Below are positions 16,993 through 26,246 of a stretch of 64,000 nucleotides of DNA, piece by piece. Source of the DNA: Bradyrhizobium sp. Ec3.3 (lineage in GTDB: Bacteria; Pseudomonadota; Alphaproteobacteria; Rhizobiales; Xanthobacteraceae); assembly GCF_000472925.1 (NCBI RefSeq), contig NZ_KI421480.1, forward strand, positions 4,753 through 68,752, in the 5' to 3' direction. A model generated the notes under the pieces. That model did no database searches. It was not told the DNA's origin and saw only the letters and a list, made by a program, of their open reading frames with translations. Position 1 is the first letter of the stretch; every line of letters begins with the position of its first letter. Position numbers and translations under genes: made by a program.

Positions 16993-17282
16993 GTTGGTCT
17001 CCTAGGTTTGGGTTTCTGCGCCCTTCCGCGCATGAACCCCTTCCCGTCGGCGAGACCGGGTACGGGGGTGCAAGAAGAAAATCGGCAGGGGGACCGAGGT
17101 CTGCAAGGAGCCTGGCGACTGAAGATCGGAGGATGCCGATTTTGTTCTTGCCGGGGGCGTAGGGCGGAGCCCTCGGCCCCTTCTTCACAAAAAACGACCA
17201 TCTGTTTGTCGGCCCGAACACTTGCGCCCCGGCGCGAAACGGTTATCGTTCAGGTTGTATTGCTCATCTGAATGGATTTTCC

Positions 17283-18845
17283 ATGCGTTCGCTTCTTTTG
17301 GCTAGCGTTTTGCTGGCGATGTCGGTAGGGGCCGCTTATTCTTCCTGCGGAGAGGATGAAACGGAGCAATGTGTCGGTCCGATCTGCCATTGCTTCCCGC
17401 GCGTGAATCTGCCGTCAGTGCCGAATCCCATACCGCCGCCAAACAACCCGTTGCCTTCACTTGATCCAAGCATACTCAACCCGTCGGATCTCGCGCGTGC
17501 TGCATTTCCAGGTGCAGCTGCTGCCCTAGATGCCGCAAAGAATTCTGGCGATCCGAACCTTGTGGCGGCCGCACAGAACGTCGAGGCCGTAGGGGCCAAA
17601 CTCGACAAGGAAACGCAGACGGCGATTTCAGACGCGCTGACGAACCCCGTGCAAGGGGTCAAGGACGCCGTGCAGACCCACATCAAAGCCGCCAATGACG
17701 TCATAGACGCGGTCCGTGCGTCTGCCCGGTATGCAGAACGCGCCGTTAGCGGTTACGGAGATGTGCTGTCGAAGGCCGAGAGCCGCGTGCGTGAAGGCAA
17801 GGTCGTGGACGCGATGTGGCATCTTGGTACGGACCAGTTGCAATCAAACAATGAGAACGCCGCAAAGCTCATGCAGGAGAGCGAAGCCGCGCGCCAGGCT
17901 GCCCAGGCGGCAGCAAGTCTCTACGGAGGACCGGCCGGGACGGCCGCTTTTGCAGCGTGGATGGCTTACAACTCGTCGGGACATAACGTGGAAGCAGCGC
18001 TCCGTGCCGGAGCCTATGCCTACGTGGTCAGTAAGGGATACGCAGAAGTCAACACGATGCCGACAGGGACCGTCGATGAGGTCGCTAAAAAGGCGGCGGT
18101 CACTGCGGGGGTGCGTGGGATGGCCGTAGCCGCTGCTGGAGGCAGTCAGCAGGACATTCTCAACGCAGCGGCCCAGGGCGGCGGGTCGGTGATCGTGCAG
18201 TCGGGTCAGGCCTATGTGACAAAGGAGTATGTCGATCCCGCCAAAGCCAGGGCGGACGCCTTCTGCATGGACGCGGTGAACGCTTCGTGCGCCGACGCAA
18301 AGCAATGGCTCCAGGATTCCAAGGACAGGCTGGAGCAGTACAAAGCCATCGCCGATTCGCTCGCAAACACGGTCACGACTGACGATGGCCGCTGGACGAT
18401 CAGCTGGGATAACAAAGTCCTGCTCGATCCCAATAGCAAGGCGCCGGGCGTCGTGCTCACCTATATTGGGGACGGCTCCCCCTATGAACAGCAGATGTTG
18501 CAACTGGCGTCCCTCGGCGATCCCGGAAAATTCACTCCTCCAGCAATAGAGTCGACGAGTTGGACCGCCTTTCGCGCTCCCGGCGGGACCAGCCCCTATT
18601 TTGATCACGTAGCCCCGGAGGGACATTTGGCAGCGACGATCGTCGGTGCGGAGTCAACTGTGGCACCCGATGATCTTTTGGGGGCCAATACGAGCGTCAA
18701 TGTGCGCCCCGGCCCTGCGGGTGGCGGGTGGGGTGAGCCGATCGATGTGCTGACACCGGGCGAAACCATCAAGGTGCTGGAGGTCAAAACCGCTAGCACA
18801 AAGATCGGACCACAGGAGTGGATACGCTTCGGCCGCATCCCGTAG
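17283..18845 (+). CDS. Exported protein with C-terminal SH3-like domain (520 aa)
   Basis: A signal peptide (MRSLLLASVLLAMSVGAAYS) is followed by a Cys-rich stretch (CGEDETEQCVGPICHC), a Pro-rich linker and a long Ala-rich helical body (residues 80-330, e.g. AAARRAAQAAA-like helices, VKDAVQTHIKAANDVIDAVR). The last 50 residues (NTSVNVRPGPAGGGWGEPID, VLTPGETIKVLEV, EWIRFGRI) match a bacterial SH3-type cell-wall-binding module. It is probably periplasmic. Function unknown; a secreted hydrolase gene follows on the same strand. Confidence 0.7.
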   Translation: MRSLLLASVLLAMSVGAAYSSCGEDETEQCVGPICHCFPRVNLPSVPNPIPPPNNPLPSLDPSILNPSDLARAAFPGAAAALDAAKNSGDPNLVAAAQNVEAVGAKLDKETQTAISDALTNPVQGVKDAVQTHIKAANDVIDAVRASARYAERAVSGYGDVLSKAESRVREGKVVDAMWHLGTDQLQSNNENAAKLMQESEAARQAAQAAASLYGGPAGTAAFAAWMAYNSSGHNVEAALRAGAYAYVVSKGYAEVNTMPTGTVDEVAKKAAVTAGVRGMAVAAAGGSQQDILNAAAQGGGSVIVQSGQAYVTKEYVDPAKARADAFCMDAVNASCADAKQWLQDSKDRLEQYKAIADSLANTVTTDDGRWTISWDNKVLLDPNSKAPGVVLTYIGDGSPYEQQMLQLASLGDPGKFTPPAIESTSWTAFRAPGGTSPYFDHVAPEGHLAATIVGAESTVAPDDLLGANTSVNVRPGPAGGGWGEPIDVLTPGETIKVLEVKTASTKIGPQEWIRFGRIP

Positions 18846-18974
18846 TGACGGTTCCTCCGCGTTGATTTGTAACTCAACTACACCCGGAAGGCCGAGAGAC
18901 TCTATTGAAACACTGTTCGTACGCGAGATCGACTTCCGTCTCTTATTTGCATGTGACATTTTGCGAGATGCGAC

Positions 18975-20345
18975 ATGGCAAGCAGGTTGTATAGTTCTTC
19001 CATCCACATTCTCCTCTCAGTGTTGTTGGTCGTTTCGTTGGCCCAGGGCGCACGAGCCGAGGGCACGGAGAATTCGCGCGCTATTCGCGCCGATTCGAAG
19101 AACAAAGCGATCATTGTATTTGTCCATGGTTGGACCGGAAAGGCGGTCCAGACCTGGACCAACGAGCGCACGGGTGCCTATTGGCCCGAATTGCTACGGA
19201 CGGATCCCGCGTTCGCCGACGCCAACATTTATGTGCTGGAATACCCAGCTGCGACGCCAGACGGGGGCCTGACCATCAATGAAATTTCTGAACTTCTCTA
19301 CGGCCGGCTTTTCGCTGACAAGGTCTTGTCTCACGAAAGGGTAATTTTTCTCGCACACAGCCTTGGTGGCCTGACGGTCCGGCAAATGCTGCTCAACCAC
19401 AAAGACCTCGCGGATAAGGTGTCGCTGCTGTTCTTTTTCGGCACACCCACAGAGGGTAGCGACCTTGCGACAATCGGCAAGTATCTTTCATACGATCCAA
19501 TCGTGCCGGCCGTTGAGCCGATCAAGGGAAGCGCTGATTCCTATCTCAAAAATTTGATGATCTCCTGGGGAGCCGCCAAATTTCCCTTCCAGACTATGTG
19601 CGCTTACGAGAAGAAGGTAACGGTCAAGGGTCCCTTCAGCGCCATTGTCGTTTCGCAGACAAGTGCAACGGCTCTATGCAACGGGAGCGTAGGTATAAAC
19701 GAAGCGCACGAAAATCTGGTCAAGCCAGCCGATACCCGTGCCGATTCCTACATTCAGTTCAAAAATGTTGCCGAACGCCTTATCGCGGATAAGTCCAATG
19801 TCGAGACTGTCGATCTCAGTCGAACAGTCGATGCTTCCAACATCAAATGCAATCCGAAGGATGGCAAGATCGACGAGGTCAACATCGATGATGACCTGCA
19901 CTTCGTTCATGCTCCACCGGAAACATATCTTGCCAGAGCCGAAGCCATGCCGGGAGAGAGCGTACGGATTTTCGACCGCCTCAATGATACCGAGCCACCT
20001 GCCGAAACGAACAAGTCCGGCAGCGTCACCTATTACAAGGTCGGGGTCAGCGTGAAGGACGATCTCGCCAAGGTGCGGTACGCGTGGAAGAATGCGCACT
20101 CGGATGATGATATCGAAGTCTGGGCACGGCCATCAGCTTTGCTTCGCAATTTTGATGTTACTCTGAAGCCCCCTGCCGGAGCTCACATTCGTCCAAGATC
20201 GATCCTGCCCAAGAACCTGAACTGCCAGTGGGGCGATGCAAATCAGCATGTCTCCTGCACGAAGATTCTCAATCGCGATGAGCCAGTCGTCATCACTTGG
20301 GACTGGGATGTCTGGAAGCGCTGTCCGGCGACCAAGAAAAAATAA
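18975..20345 (+). CDS. Secreted alpha/beta hydrolase (lipase/esterase-like, 456 aa)
   Basis: A signal peptide runs to about residue 28 (LLVVSLAQGARA). The hydrolase core starts AIIVFVHGWTG (oxyanion HG), and the nucleophile is in LAHSLGG (Ser129). Later segments include SLLFFFGTPTEGSDLA and a candidate His in NEAHENLVKP. Residues 290-456 are an extra domain with strand-rich sequence. It resembles secreted lipase-like serine hydrolases; the substrate is unknown. A terminator follows directly. Confidence 0.75.
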   Translation: MASRLYSSSIHILLSVLLVVSLAQGARAEGTENSRAIRADSKNKAIIVFVHGWTGKAVQTWTNERTGAYWPELLRTDPAFADANIYVLEYPAATPDGGLTINEISELLYGRLFADKVLSHERVIFLAHSLGGLTVRQMLLNHKDLADKVSLLFFFGTPTEGSDLATIGKYLSYDPIVPAVEPIKGSADSYLKNLMISWGAAKFPFQTMCAYEKKVTVKGPFSAIVVSQTSATALCNGSVGINEAHENLVKPADTRADSYIQFKNVAERLIADKSNVETVDLSRTVDASNIKCNPKDGKIDEVNIDDDLHFVHAPPETYLARAEAMPGESVRIFDRLNDTEPPAETNKSGSVTYYKVGVSVKDDLAKVRYAWKNAHSDDDIEVWARPSALLRNFDVTLKPPAGAHIRPRSILPKNLNCQWGDANQHVSCTKILNRDEPVVITWDWDVWKRCPATKKK

Positions 20346-20353
20346 AAAAAAGA

Positions 20354-20377
20354 GGCGCAAGAACTGCGCCCTTTCTT
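20354..20377 (+). terminator. Rho-independent-type terminator after the secreted hydrolase
   Basis: GGCGCA-AGAAC-TGCGCC forms a six-pair stem, preceded by an A-run and followed by CTTTCTT. It begins nine bases after the hydrolase stop. Confidence 0.7.
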
Positions 20378-20582
20378 GAGCCGGGAGCGGACCACGAGTC
20401 TATGTCGCGTTGTCCGGCGGAATTATCCGCAGTGGGCGCTCGAGACATTCGTCATGGTACCGATCCTCCAATAAGGTGACCCGCGACCGCATGATCGCAC
20501 ACCCGATGTAGTGATCAACTTAAACGTTTGTAAGCTTGGTCACCGGCTCGTGACGAGCCGAGCCGTTATCGGCGGTATGGAA

Positions 20583-21285
20583 TTACTCCATCGACTTGAC
20601 TGCGATGGTTTTGCGGTCTGGGCACCGAGATTTATGCATGCCAGTTGACGACTTGTATCGTTGGTCAGTCGCATGCAATGGCATTTCCATTCCTAAACTG
20701 TTCAAAAATTTCGCGGACTTCCGGGGGCGGCGCAACGCACAGAGTTCGATACGTATCCAAGAAGGCCCACCAGCCGCCTCCCTCCTCTTCTGTTGTTGTT
20801 GGGGACTGTGCGGACTCTTTGAGAACGACTCGATTTTTTTGGATCGGACAAAGCCATCGATCCTGTCAGCCCAATGCTGCATCAGCTTAGCGCGCGAGCC
20901 GACTAATGCCAGCGGTCCGTGCCGCCTGTAAATCGCTCTTACCGAGCCACTTTCGAGATGCGCCAACTGTAGTTCGATGACATCACCATCCCATGCCTTG
21001 GCTTCCTTGAACTCCTCATGATGGCAGAGGGTTGAGAACGTCGTGCGGAAGCCATGCGCAATGTTCGGTCTTAGTGTCGATGCCGAACGCACGCAGCCGA
21101 TGACAGAGCGTCGCGTTAGACAGCGGCGCGTCTTTGGCACAAGCGAACACGTAGCGCCGATCACCGTTGATCTGTTGCACGCGCTGCAGGATTGCGAGGA
21201 CTTGGCGCGACAGCGGCACCACATGGTCCCATCCGGAGGCTTCGGCGAGTTGGATGCGGATGGAACGCCAAAGCCCTACAGCTCA
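20583..21285 (-). pseudogene. P4-type tyrosine integrase remnant
   Basis: From 21285 the minus strand reads WRSIRIQLAEASGWDHVVPL, then SRQVLAILQRVQQINGDRRY, then after a one-base shift near 21040 GFRTTFSTL (HxxR box), VIELQLAHLESGSVRAIYRR (with the nucleophilic Tyr) and LMQHWADRIDGFV. This is the C-terminal catalytic half of a P4/ICE integrase. The N-terminal half and an attachment site are absent. It marks a decayed integrative element. Confidence 0.75.
20665..20790 (-). repeat. Dispersed repeat, copy 2, with small ORF tail
   Basis: The minus-strand frame reads GWWAFLDTYRTLCVAPPPEV then REIFEQFRNGNAIACD and a stop. The DTYRTLC-APPPE-RE-FE block matches the copy near 16.76-16.82 kb at DNA and protein level. 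It lies just behind the integrase remnant. Confidence 0.6.
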
Positions 21286-21746
21286 ATCGCTTAGCGGCCT
21301 TTTAGCCGAGCCTTAACTGCGTATGGGCATACCGGAGACCGGAGCTGTTCGTCCGGCATTCTTCTTTCATGACGCGCGATATTTTTGAGGCCGATAACCA
21401 TTCCCTCCTGCCGCCAGCCGGAGAATCCGCCGCCGGTGGCGACCAAGCGGATGCCCTGCGTGCTGAAGGAGCCGCATTCCTTCCTTTCGCCCAGCCTGCG
21501 CGGACAGCAAGAAGAATTTCCGACGCAATCATTCAGGCGGATCTGACCATATTGGCCCGTAGCCACGTGAAGAATCCGTAGCTTTAAGCACGTCACGGCG
21601 AACGACCATCGAGGAGCCTTCCCAGAGCCGCCGGCGCCAGCGAAACTGACCAAGCAGAAAAGCGGCAATTGACGGCTATAAACGCCGCTGATCGCGATGG
21701 TTGCAAGGCTATCGTCCCTCGGCCAGTTAGGCCTGAGGGGAACATC

Positions 21747-22058
21747 GTGGTTGAGAATTTTCGCAATGCCGCCGCGGCACTCACTTTCGCCACGGTCGCC
21801 GGCAGCAACTTTCTGTGCGGTTTTATGGATAACTATCTAGCCTGCGTTCTCGCGCTAGGCGCTTCATTCATTGCCGCACGCTGCGTCGAGCGCGCCTTTG
21901 TCAAAAGCGCTCATCGCGAGATGGCACGCACCTATGGCGCAGACTGGGGTTATACGGACAATGACCAGCCCGGAATACTGATAAAATTCCTCGTCGGCAC
22001 GCTCGTCATCATCTTCATTGTCGGCGCTCTCTCATTCGATCAGAGGGACCTGCCCTGA
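21747..22058 (+). CDS. Small two-helix membrane protein (103 aa)
   Basis: A GTG at 21747 (VENFRNAAAALTF) is favoured by GAGGGGAA just upstream; the frame is open back to a TTG at 21669. Hydrophobic segments lie at about residues 10-50 (LCGFMDNYLACVLALGASFI) and 80-97 (FLVGTLVIIFIVGAL). It ends in ATGA, overlapping a following frame. Family not recognised. The 460 bases before it, after the integrase remnant, hold only weak open frames. Confidence 0.5.
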   Translation: MVENFRNAAAALTFATVAGSNFLCGFMDNYLACVLALGASFIAARCVERAFVKSAHREMARTYGADWGYTDNDQPGILIKFLVGTLVIIFIVGALSFDQRDLP

Positions 22059-22179
22059 TGACCAAGCCCGCCTACCCTTCCAGATCCCTCGCATTGAGCG
22101 CCTGCGGGAGCTGCTCGCGGTCAATCAGCCGAGCCCTGCGATCACGGCAGAAGTCGCGCCCGGCCGTGACGCCGACTGA
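22058..22179 (+). pseudogene. Small frameshifted gene coupled to the membrane protein
   Basis: The start ATGACCAAGCCC overlaps the previous stop. After about six codons a one-base shift gives a natural-looking sequence: PFQIPRIERLRELLAVNQPS, then PAITAEVAPGRDAD and a stop at 22179. One indel near 22072 would restore a single 40-residue protein. Confidence 0.35.
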
Positions 22180-22198
22180 AAATCAACGAGGGGACACG

Positions 22199-22312
22199 AT
22201 GCCATCCTTAGCCCAGCAAGCGATCGAGCAAGGTATCGTTGAGGTGGCCGAAGCGCGGGGCAGTCCCGTTCAACCTACAAGCGGAAGCCACAGAAGCAGA
22301 ATTCGAGGGTAG
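22199..22312 (+). CDS. Possible small protein (37 aa)
   Basis: ATG preceded by GAGGGGA. It reads MPSLAQQAIEQGIVEVAEARG then PVQPTSGSHRSRIRG. It is short and unrecognised; support is only the ribosome site and composition. The following 600 bases to 22920 contain no gene I can defend. Confidence 0.25.
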   Translation: MPSLAQQAIEQGIVEVAEARGSPVQPTSGSHRSRIRG

Positions 22313-22920
22313 ACTTTGAAACCTTGCACCAGTTTCGCATCAGAAACGACCTCGCTGAAACCCAACGAGCACGAATGATCTCAAACGGAAAATGCAGGAA
22401 ATTCGACGAACGTAACCGTTGCCGTGTCACGGTCTGCTTGCAGATTTGCGTCCTGCCGGACCCACAAGTGTTCCTTTCTTCAAGAAGAGGGTTTGGGCCA
22501 GCTTTTCCCACTTGGCCCGTCCGCAAATCATGTTGAGGCACGCTCAAGCCCAAGTCGGATCAATATGACGGTCACGGTGGGGCATAAGCACGACCAATGG
22601 TTCGACGGAAACAGTTAAGCCGTAAGTACCGACCGGGATCCGAGCGTCCGGCTGGCGGATTTCAAGGATCCTGCGCACAATGATCTCGCGCGCGATTTGG
22701 ACGCCGCCCGGAAGAGGCTGAACACAGGCTTAACGAGGTGTTATCGGCGTAGGCAGAATTCGTGCGGACTTGATCCTTCCAACGCTCGCGCACGAAAACG
22801 CTTCGCATTTCTCCAATCAGGCGCCGAATTTCGGCGACATGAGACCCTAGATCAGGGAGCTTGTGCTTTGGTTGTTTAGTAATATCCATTGTGGTCTTAA
22901 GCAACGAAGCGAGCGAACAA

Positions 22921-23124
22921 ATGGCTCGTTTTTACTTCAATCTGGAAGGCAAGCAGAATGTCGACGACCCCGGCGGTTTGGCATTCGAAAACGATCTCCA
23001 AGCCTTCCGTGCTGCACAACGCCTACAAAAGATCTGGCGAGTGCCCAACCTCCATTGATGGCGTACAACCTGCGTGGTCGTTACACGCAGAGACCGTGGT
23101 GAGTCCTATTACGTAAGCGTTTGA
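22921..23124 (+). pseudogene. DUF6894-family small protein with two frameshifts
   Basis: It opens MARFYFNLEGKQNVDDPGGL, AFENDLQAFRAAQRL, the typical DUF6894 start. After one shift it reads TKDLASAQPPL, and after a second TCVVVTRRDRGESYYVSV followed by TGA, which is the usual DUF6894 end. The whole length is present, with two indels. Confidence 0.65.
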
Positions 23125-23339
23125 CCGGCGCTTCCCAATCAACAAAGCTCTCGGCCATTACTGATGTATCATCTGCGGTGGCTCCCGCCTTGGACCGCCG
23201 ATGACCTCATGTTGAGCCGCGGCCCCTCGCTCGCACTACACGCACTTGCAGCTCGAGAATACATTGTCGATCAGCCGAATCGAGCCGACGTGGGCAGCGG
23301 CGCAAGGAGCCGCAGGCGACCGAACGGGCTCGCGGCCGA

Positions 23340-23785
23340 CTTGAGGGTGTCGGCCTCGACGAATTCAATGTAATGCAACAAATCGACTGCCAGAAGCACT
23401 TCGCCTTCGATGGCGAAGCGGTCGTGCCCGGCGTCGGTGGCATCTCCTGTTTCAACGCCCTTCGCTCGCGTAAACGTAAGTGCAGTTTTGCGCTTTTGAT
23501 GTTGTCGTCGAAGGCGGTGACGATCTCCGCATGTTTCTCGTGTCGATGCGGAAGACGAACTTAGAGCGGCCTTCTCGCGCGTTGTTCTGAAGGCGCCGTC
23601 CTCAAGCCCTTCGAACGTGGCGAGCTTGGGCCTGATTTATTTCGAGCTGCCTGCATGGGACTCGAAGGATTGGCGTCGAAAGCCGCGAGCGGCCCTACGA
23701 AGCTGGACGTCTTCGCTACTGGATCAAACTGAAGCACGCCTTCATTATCGTGAACCACACACCTCTCGGGAACGACACAACCCAT
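23340..23785 (+). pseudogene. ATP-dependent DNA ligase fragment (LigD-like), decayed
   Basis: Pieces in several frames follow the ligase order: FAFDGEAVVPGVGGIS then FNALRSRK (nucleotide-binding motif region), LRMFLVSMRKTNLERPSRAL, FERGELGPDLFRAACMGLEG, and RERPYEAGRLRYWIKLKHAF (the final motif with IKLK). These match the adenylation domain of Bradyrhizobium-type ATP-dependent ligases. Multiple indels and missing ends make it non-functional. Confidence 0.65.
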
Positions 23786-23887
23786 ACCAACTGTGTCCGA
23801 ACATCAGACAGAGGCAATATCCGATTCAGAGACCAGCATCTTGCGCCTGTGTTACAGCGCCCAATGTTAGAGGGTCAAATTGCTTTA

Positions 23888-23901
23888 GTTGCAGTTGCAA
23901 C
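23888..23901. promoter_or_regulatory. Inverted repeat ahead of the TIR/caspase operon
   Basis: GTTGCA-GT-TGCAAC is a perfect 6-bp dyad 57 bases before the first ATG. It is a candidate operator; no regulator gene is adjacent. Confidence 0.35.
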
Positions 23902-23957
23902 GCGAAGACATTCCACGCTACGTTTCTTACCGATTCTCCCCTTGCAGAGAGCAGTTT

Positions 23958-24332
23958 ATGGGAAAACGTGTATTTGTCGCATTCGCCATCGAGGACAAAA
24001 CGTATCGTGATCTCTTGAGTGGTCAGGCAAAGCTCGACAAATCGCCATTCGAATTCATTGACATGTCGGCCAAGCAGCCGTGGGACGAGAAATGGAAAAC
24101 GAATTGTAGGGCACGAATTAAGGGGTGCGATGGAGTCGTTGCCTTAATTTCGAAGAATACTCCTAAAGCGACTGGGCAGCTTTGGGAGATCGAGTGTGCT
24201 TATGGCGAAAGCAAACCGACGATGCTGATGTGGGTAAATGATCAGCGACCTGGTCTTCCTGCTCTTATTAAGGACAAACGTATCAACGTTTGGAGTTGGG
24301 CGAATCTGAAGAGTTTTATTGAGAAGCTTTAA
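23958..24332 (+). CDS. ThsB-like TIR protein (124 aa), first gene of the TIR/caspase operon
   Basis: The start at ATG 23958 is set by the fold beginning MGKRVFVAFAIEDKTYRDLL. Other features are KWKTNCRARIKGCDGVVALI, SKNTP and QLWEIECAYGESKPTMLMWV, with Glu77/Glu79 at the expected catalytic position. This is a minimal ThsB-type TIR. The stop is one base from the caspase start. Thoeris variants in which a TIR-made ADP-ribose derivative activates a caspase-like protease have been described; this pair fits that scheme, so the protein is inferred to be the infection-sensing signal producer. Confidence 0.82.
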   Translation: MGKRVFVAFAIEDKTYRDLLSGQAKLDKSPFEFIDMSAKQPWDEKWKTNCRARIKGCDGVVALISKNTPKATGQLWEIECAYGESKPTMLMWVNDQRPGLPALIKDKRINVWSWANLKSFIEKL

Positions 24333-24333
24333 G

Positions 24334-25290
24334 ATGGGTCGTATCGCGCTCTTTACAGCCGTTGATCAGTATCCAACCGGACCATTGCAAGGAAGTGTAG
24401 CGGATGCCGATCGGATTCGATCCCTGCTTGCGCACCACGAAGGTGACGCAGCTAACTTCGACTGCAGACTTATTTCCAATGCTCAGGTTACGCGGTCAAA
24501 TCTACGACATCAGATCCAACAACTGTTTGCGAACAGAGACGCTGAACTCACACTGTTCTTTTTTGCCGGACATGGGCTACTCACCGGACCTCAACCACAT
24601 CAACAGGCCGTCCTTAAGACGATAGATAGCGTTCCAGGAGACGAGGGCGTGCCAATGGATTGGCTCCTGGGCCAAGCTAATGCCTCTCAGGCTAAGGAGC
24701 GCATAATCATCCTGGATTGCTGTCACGCGGGCGCAATTGACCAACTCTTGGCGCCGAACTCTAGTATCGCATTAGCCGAGGGGGTTTCGGTCCTGGCTGC
24801 AACCCGATCGGGCGATGCGGCAGAAGAGGCAAGTGGAAAAGGTATTTTTAGCGATCATATACACGCAGCGCTCGATGGTGGCGCTGCGGATGTTCGAGGC
24901 TTCATCACTACCGCTGGACTTTTCGCCTATGTTGATGAAGTCATGACGCCTTGGAACAAGCGTCCTCTATATAAAGCCAACGTAGCTGGACTTAGCCGTT
25001 TGCGCAGGGCCAGGCACGCTGTTGCCGACGACGATCTTCGGAGAATGGCAATCCTCTTCCCCAGTCCAGATCATGAATATCCGCTAACGCCCGAATACGA
25101 ACGGACCCATGCTTCGAGCAAGCCAGAGCTAATGGAAATACTCGATCTCCTGCAGAAGCTGAGAGCCGCGCGTTTGGTCGAACCGATCGGAACACCGCAC
25201 ATGTACTTCGCGGCAATGCAAAGCAAATCATGTCGCCTTCTGCCACTGGGGAAGGCATATTGGCAACAAGTAAGGAACAACCGTATTTGA
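24334..25290 (+). CDS. Caspase-like protease (318 aa)
   Basis: ATG at 24334. The peptidase C14 fold is clear: RIALFTAVDQYPTGPLQGSV, DADRIRSLL, the histidine in LTLFFFAGHG (His80) and the cysteine in IIILDCCHAGA (Cys130), followed by VLAATRSGDAAEE and IFSDHIHAAL. Both dyad residues are present. The C-terminal 110 residues (RRARHAVADDDLRRMAILFP, ELMEILDLLQKLRAARLVEP) form a separate, possibly winged-helix or sensor domain. It lies between the ThsB-like gene and a SLOG gene. Inference: an effector protease switched on by a TIR-derived nucleotide and killing or arresting the infected cell. Confidence 0.85.
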   Translation: MGRIALFTAVDQYPTGPLQGSVADADRIRSLLAHHEGDAANFDCRLISNAQVTRSNLRHQIQQLFANRDAELTLFFFAGHGLLTGPQPHQQAVLKTIDSVPGDEGVPMDWLLGQANASQAKERIIILDCCHAGAIDQLLAPNSSIALAEGVSVLAATRSGDAAEEASGKGIFSDHIHAALDGGAADVRGFITTAGLFAYVDEVMTPWNKRPLYKANVAGLSRLRRARHAVADDDLRRMAILFPSPDHEYPLTPEYERTHASSKPELMEILDLLQKLRAARLVEPIGTPHMYFAAMQSKSCRLLPLGKAYWQQVRNNRI

Positions 25291-25766
25291 AGATAGGAAT
25301 AACTGGTCATCAGGAAAGAAGAGGCGCGAATTGGACCTGGGTCTCCAATGAAATGCGCAAATTTCTTTCCCAATATTCCGAGATCGAGGGCTGGTCCTCG
25401 CTAGCAAGCGGGGCCGATCAGATATTCGCAGATGCAGTCCTCCAGCTTCGTGGAACATTGATTGCTGTAATCCCGTTGGAGAACTACGAATCCTATTTTC
25501 CCACCAATCAGTCACGATCAAAATACGCGAGTCTCTTGAACAAAAGCAAAACTATCCTCCGGATCGGGGAAGCAATACAACCTAAAGAAGCCTTCTACAG
25601 CGCGGGGCGGCGGATCGTCGAGTCAACTGAAGTGATGGCAGCTGTCTGGGATGAGCTACCCGCGCGTGGTCTAGGTGGCACAGCTGACGTGGTGAAATAC
25701 GCTCAGCAATTGAAAAGACCCGTTTTTATTCTAAATCCAATTGGGAAGGTGAGCCGATGGCGATGA
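25287..25766 (+). CDS. SLOG-family nucleotide-binding protein (159 aa)
   Basis: The most likely start is the TTG at 25287, overlapping the caspase stop (TTGA), with AAGGAA eight bases upstream; an ATG at 25230 would overlap 61 bases. The fold is a complete SLOG/LOG-like Rossmann: LKIGITGHQ, then WSSLASGADQIFADAVLQLR, TLIAVIPLENYESYF and VMAAVWDELPARGLGGTADV, the last with the glycine-rich GLGGT loop. It could bind or process the nucleotide made by either TIR protein. Its presence as a separate gene beside a TIR/caspase pair is unusual. Confidence 0.75.
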   Translation: MKIGITGHQERRGANWTWVSNEMRKFLSQYSEIEGWSSLASGADQIFADAVLQLRGTLIAVIPLENYESYFPTNQSRSKYASLLNKSKTILRIGEAIQPKEAFYSAGRRIVESTEVMAAVWDELPARGLGGTADVVKYAQQLKRPVFILNPIGKVSRWR

Positions 25767-26221
25767 AGGTGTTTCTATCCCACCAGCAGCAGGACTCAAC
25801 TCAGGCAGTGCAGATCGCATCCCGACTTAAGCAAAATGGCCTAAATGTCTACGTAGACGTAGCCGATCGCTTTTTCGATCTCGGTTCGGAGGATCTCTCA
25901 CAGCATATTTGCGCTGAGATGGCGCAATGCACTCAGTTAATGGCCGTAGTCTCGGCGAATGCAGCCCTCTCCTGGTGGGTACCATGGGAAATTGGAGTCG
26001 CGACGGAAAAGGCACATCCAATTGCATCATTCGCGTTAGATGGAACAAGTCTTCCAGATTATCTAAAGAAGTGGCCCTATCTGCGGACGCTGGCCGATTT
26101 TGATGTGTATTGTGCAGAGGCCAATCGCACGTACGATCCTGTGGTTATGCAGAAATCATTCATCACCGAAGCATCAGCGCGACGTGGCGTCGAGTCATTC
26201 CATCGATCTCTGAAAGCTTGA
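25757..26221 (+). CDS. Second TIR protein of the operon (154 aa)
   Basis: ATG with AAGGTGAG upstream, overlapping the SLOG gene by 10 bases. It is a canonical bacterial TIR: MKVFLSHQQQDSTQAVQIAS, RLKQNGLNVYVD, LSQHICAEMAQCTQLMAVVS and LSWWVPWEIGVA with Glu78 as the NADase glutamate. It differs in sequence from the first TIR protein, so the operon has two TIR types. It may make or destroy a nucleotide read by the SLOG protein. Confidence 0.8.
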   Translation: MAMKVFLSHQQQDSTQAVQIASRLKQNGLNVYVDVADRFFDLGSEDLSQHICAEMAQCTQLMAVVSANAALSWWVPWEIGVATEKAHPIASFALDGTSLPDYLKKWPYLRTLADFDVYCAEANRTYDPVVMQKSFITEASARRGVESFHRSLKA

Positions 26222-26246
26222 CTAGGCCAATGAGTTGAGCCTCGGC

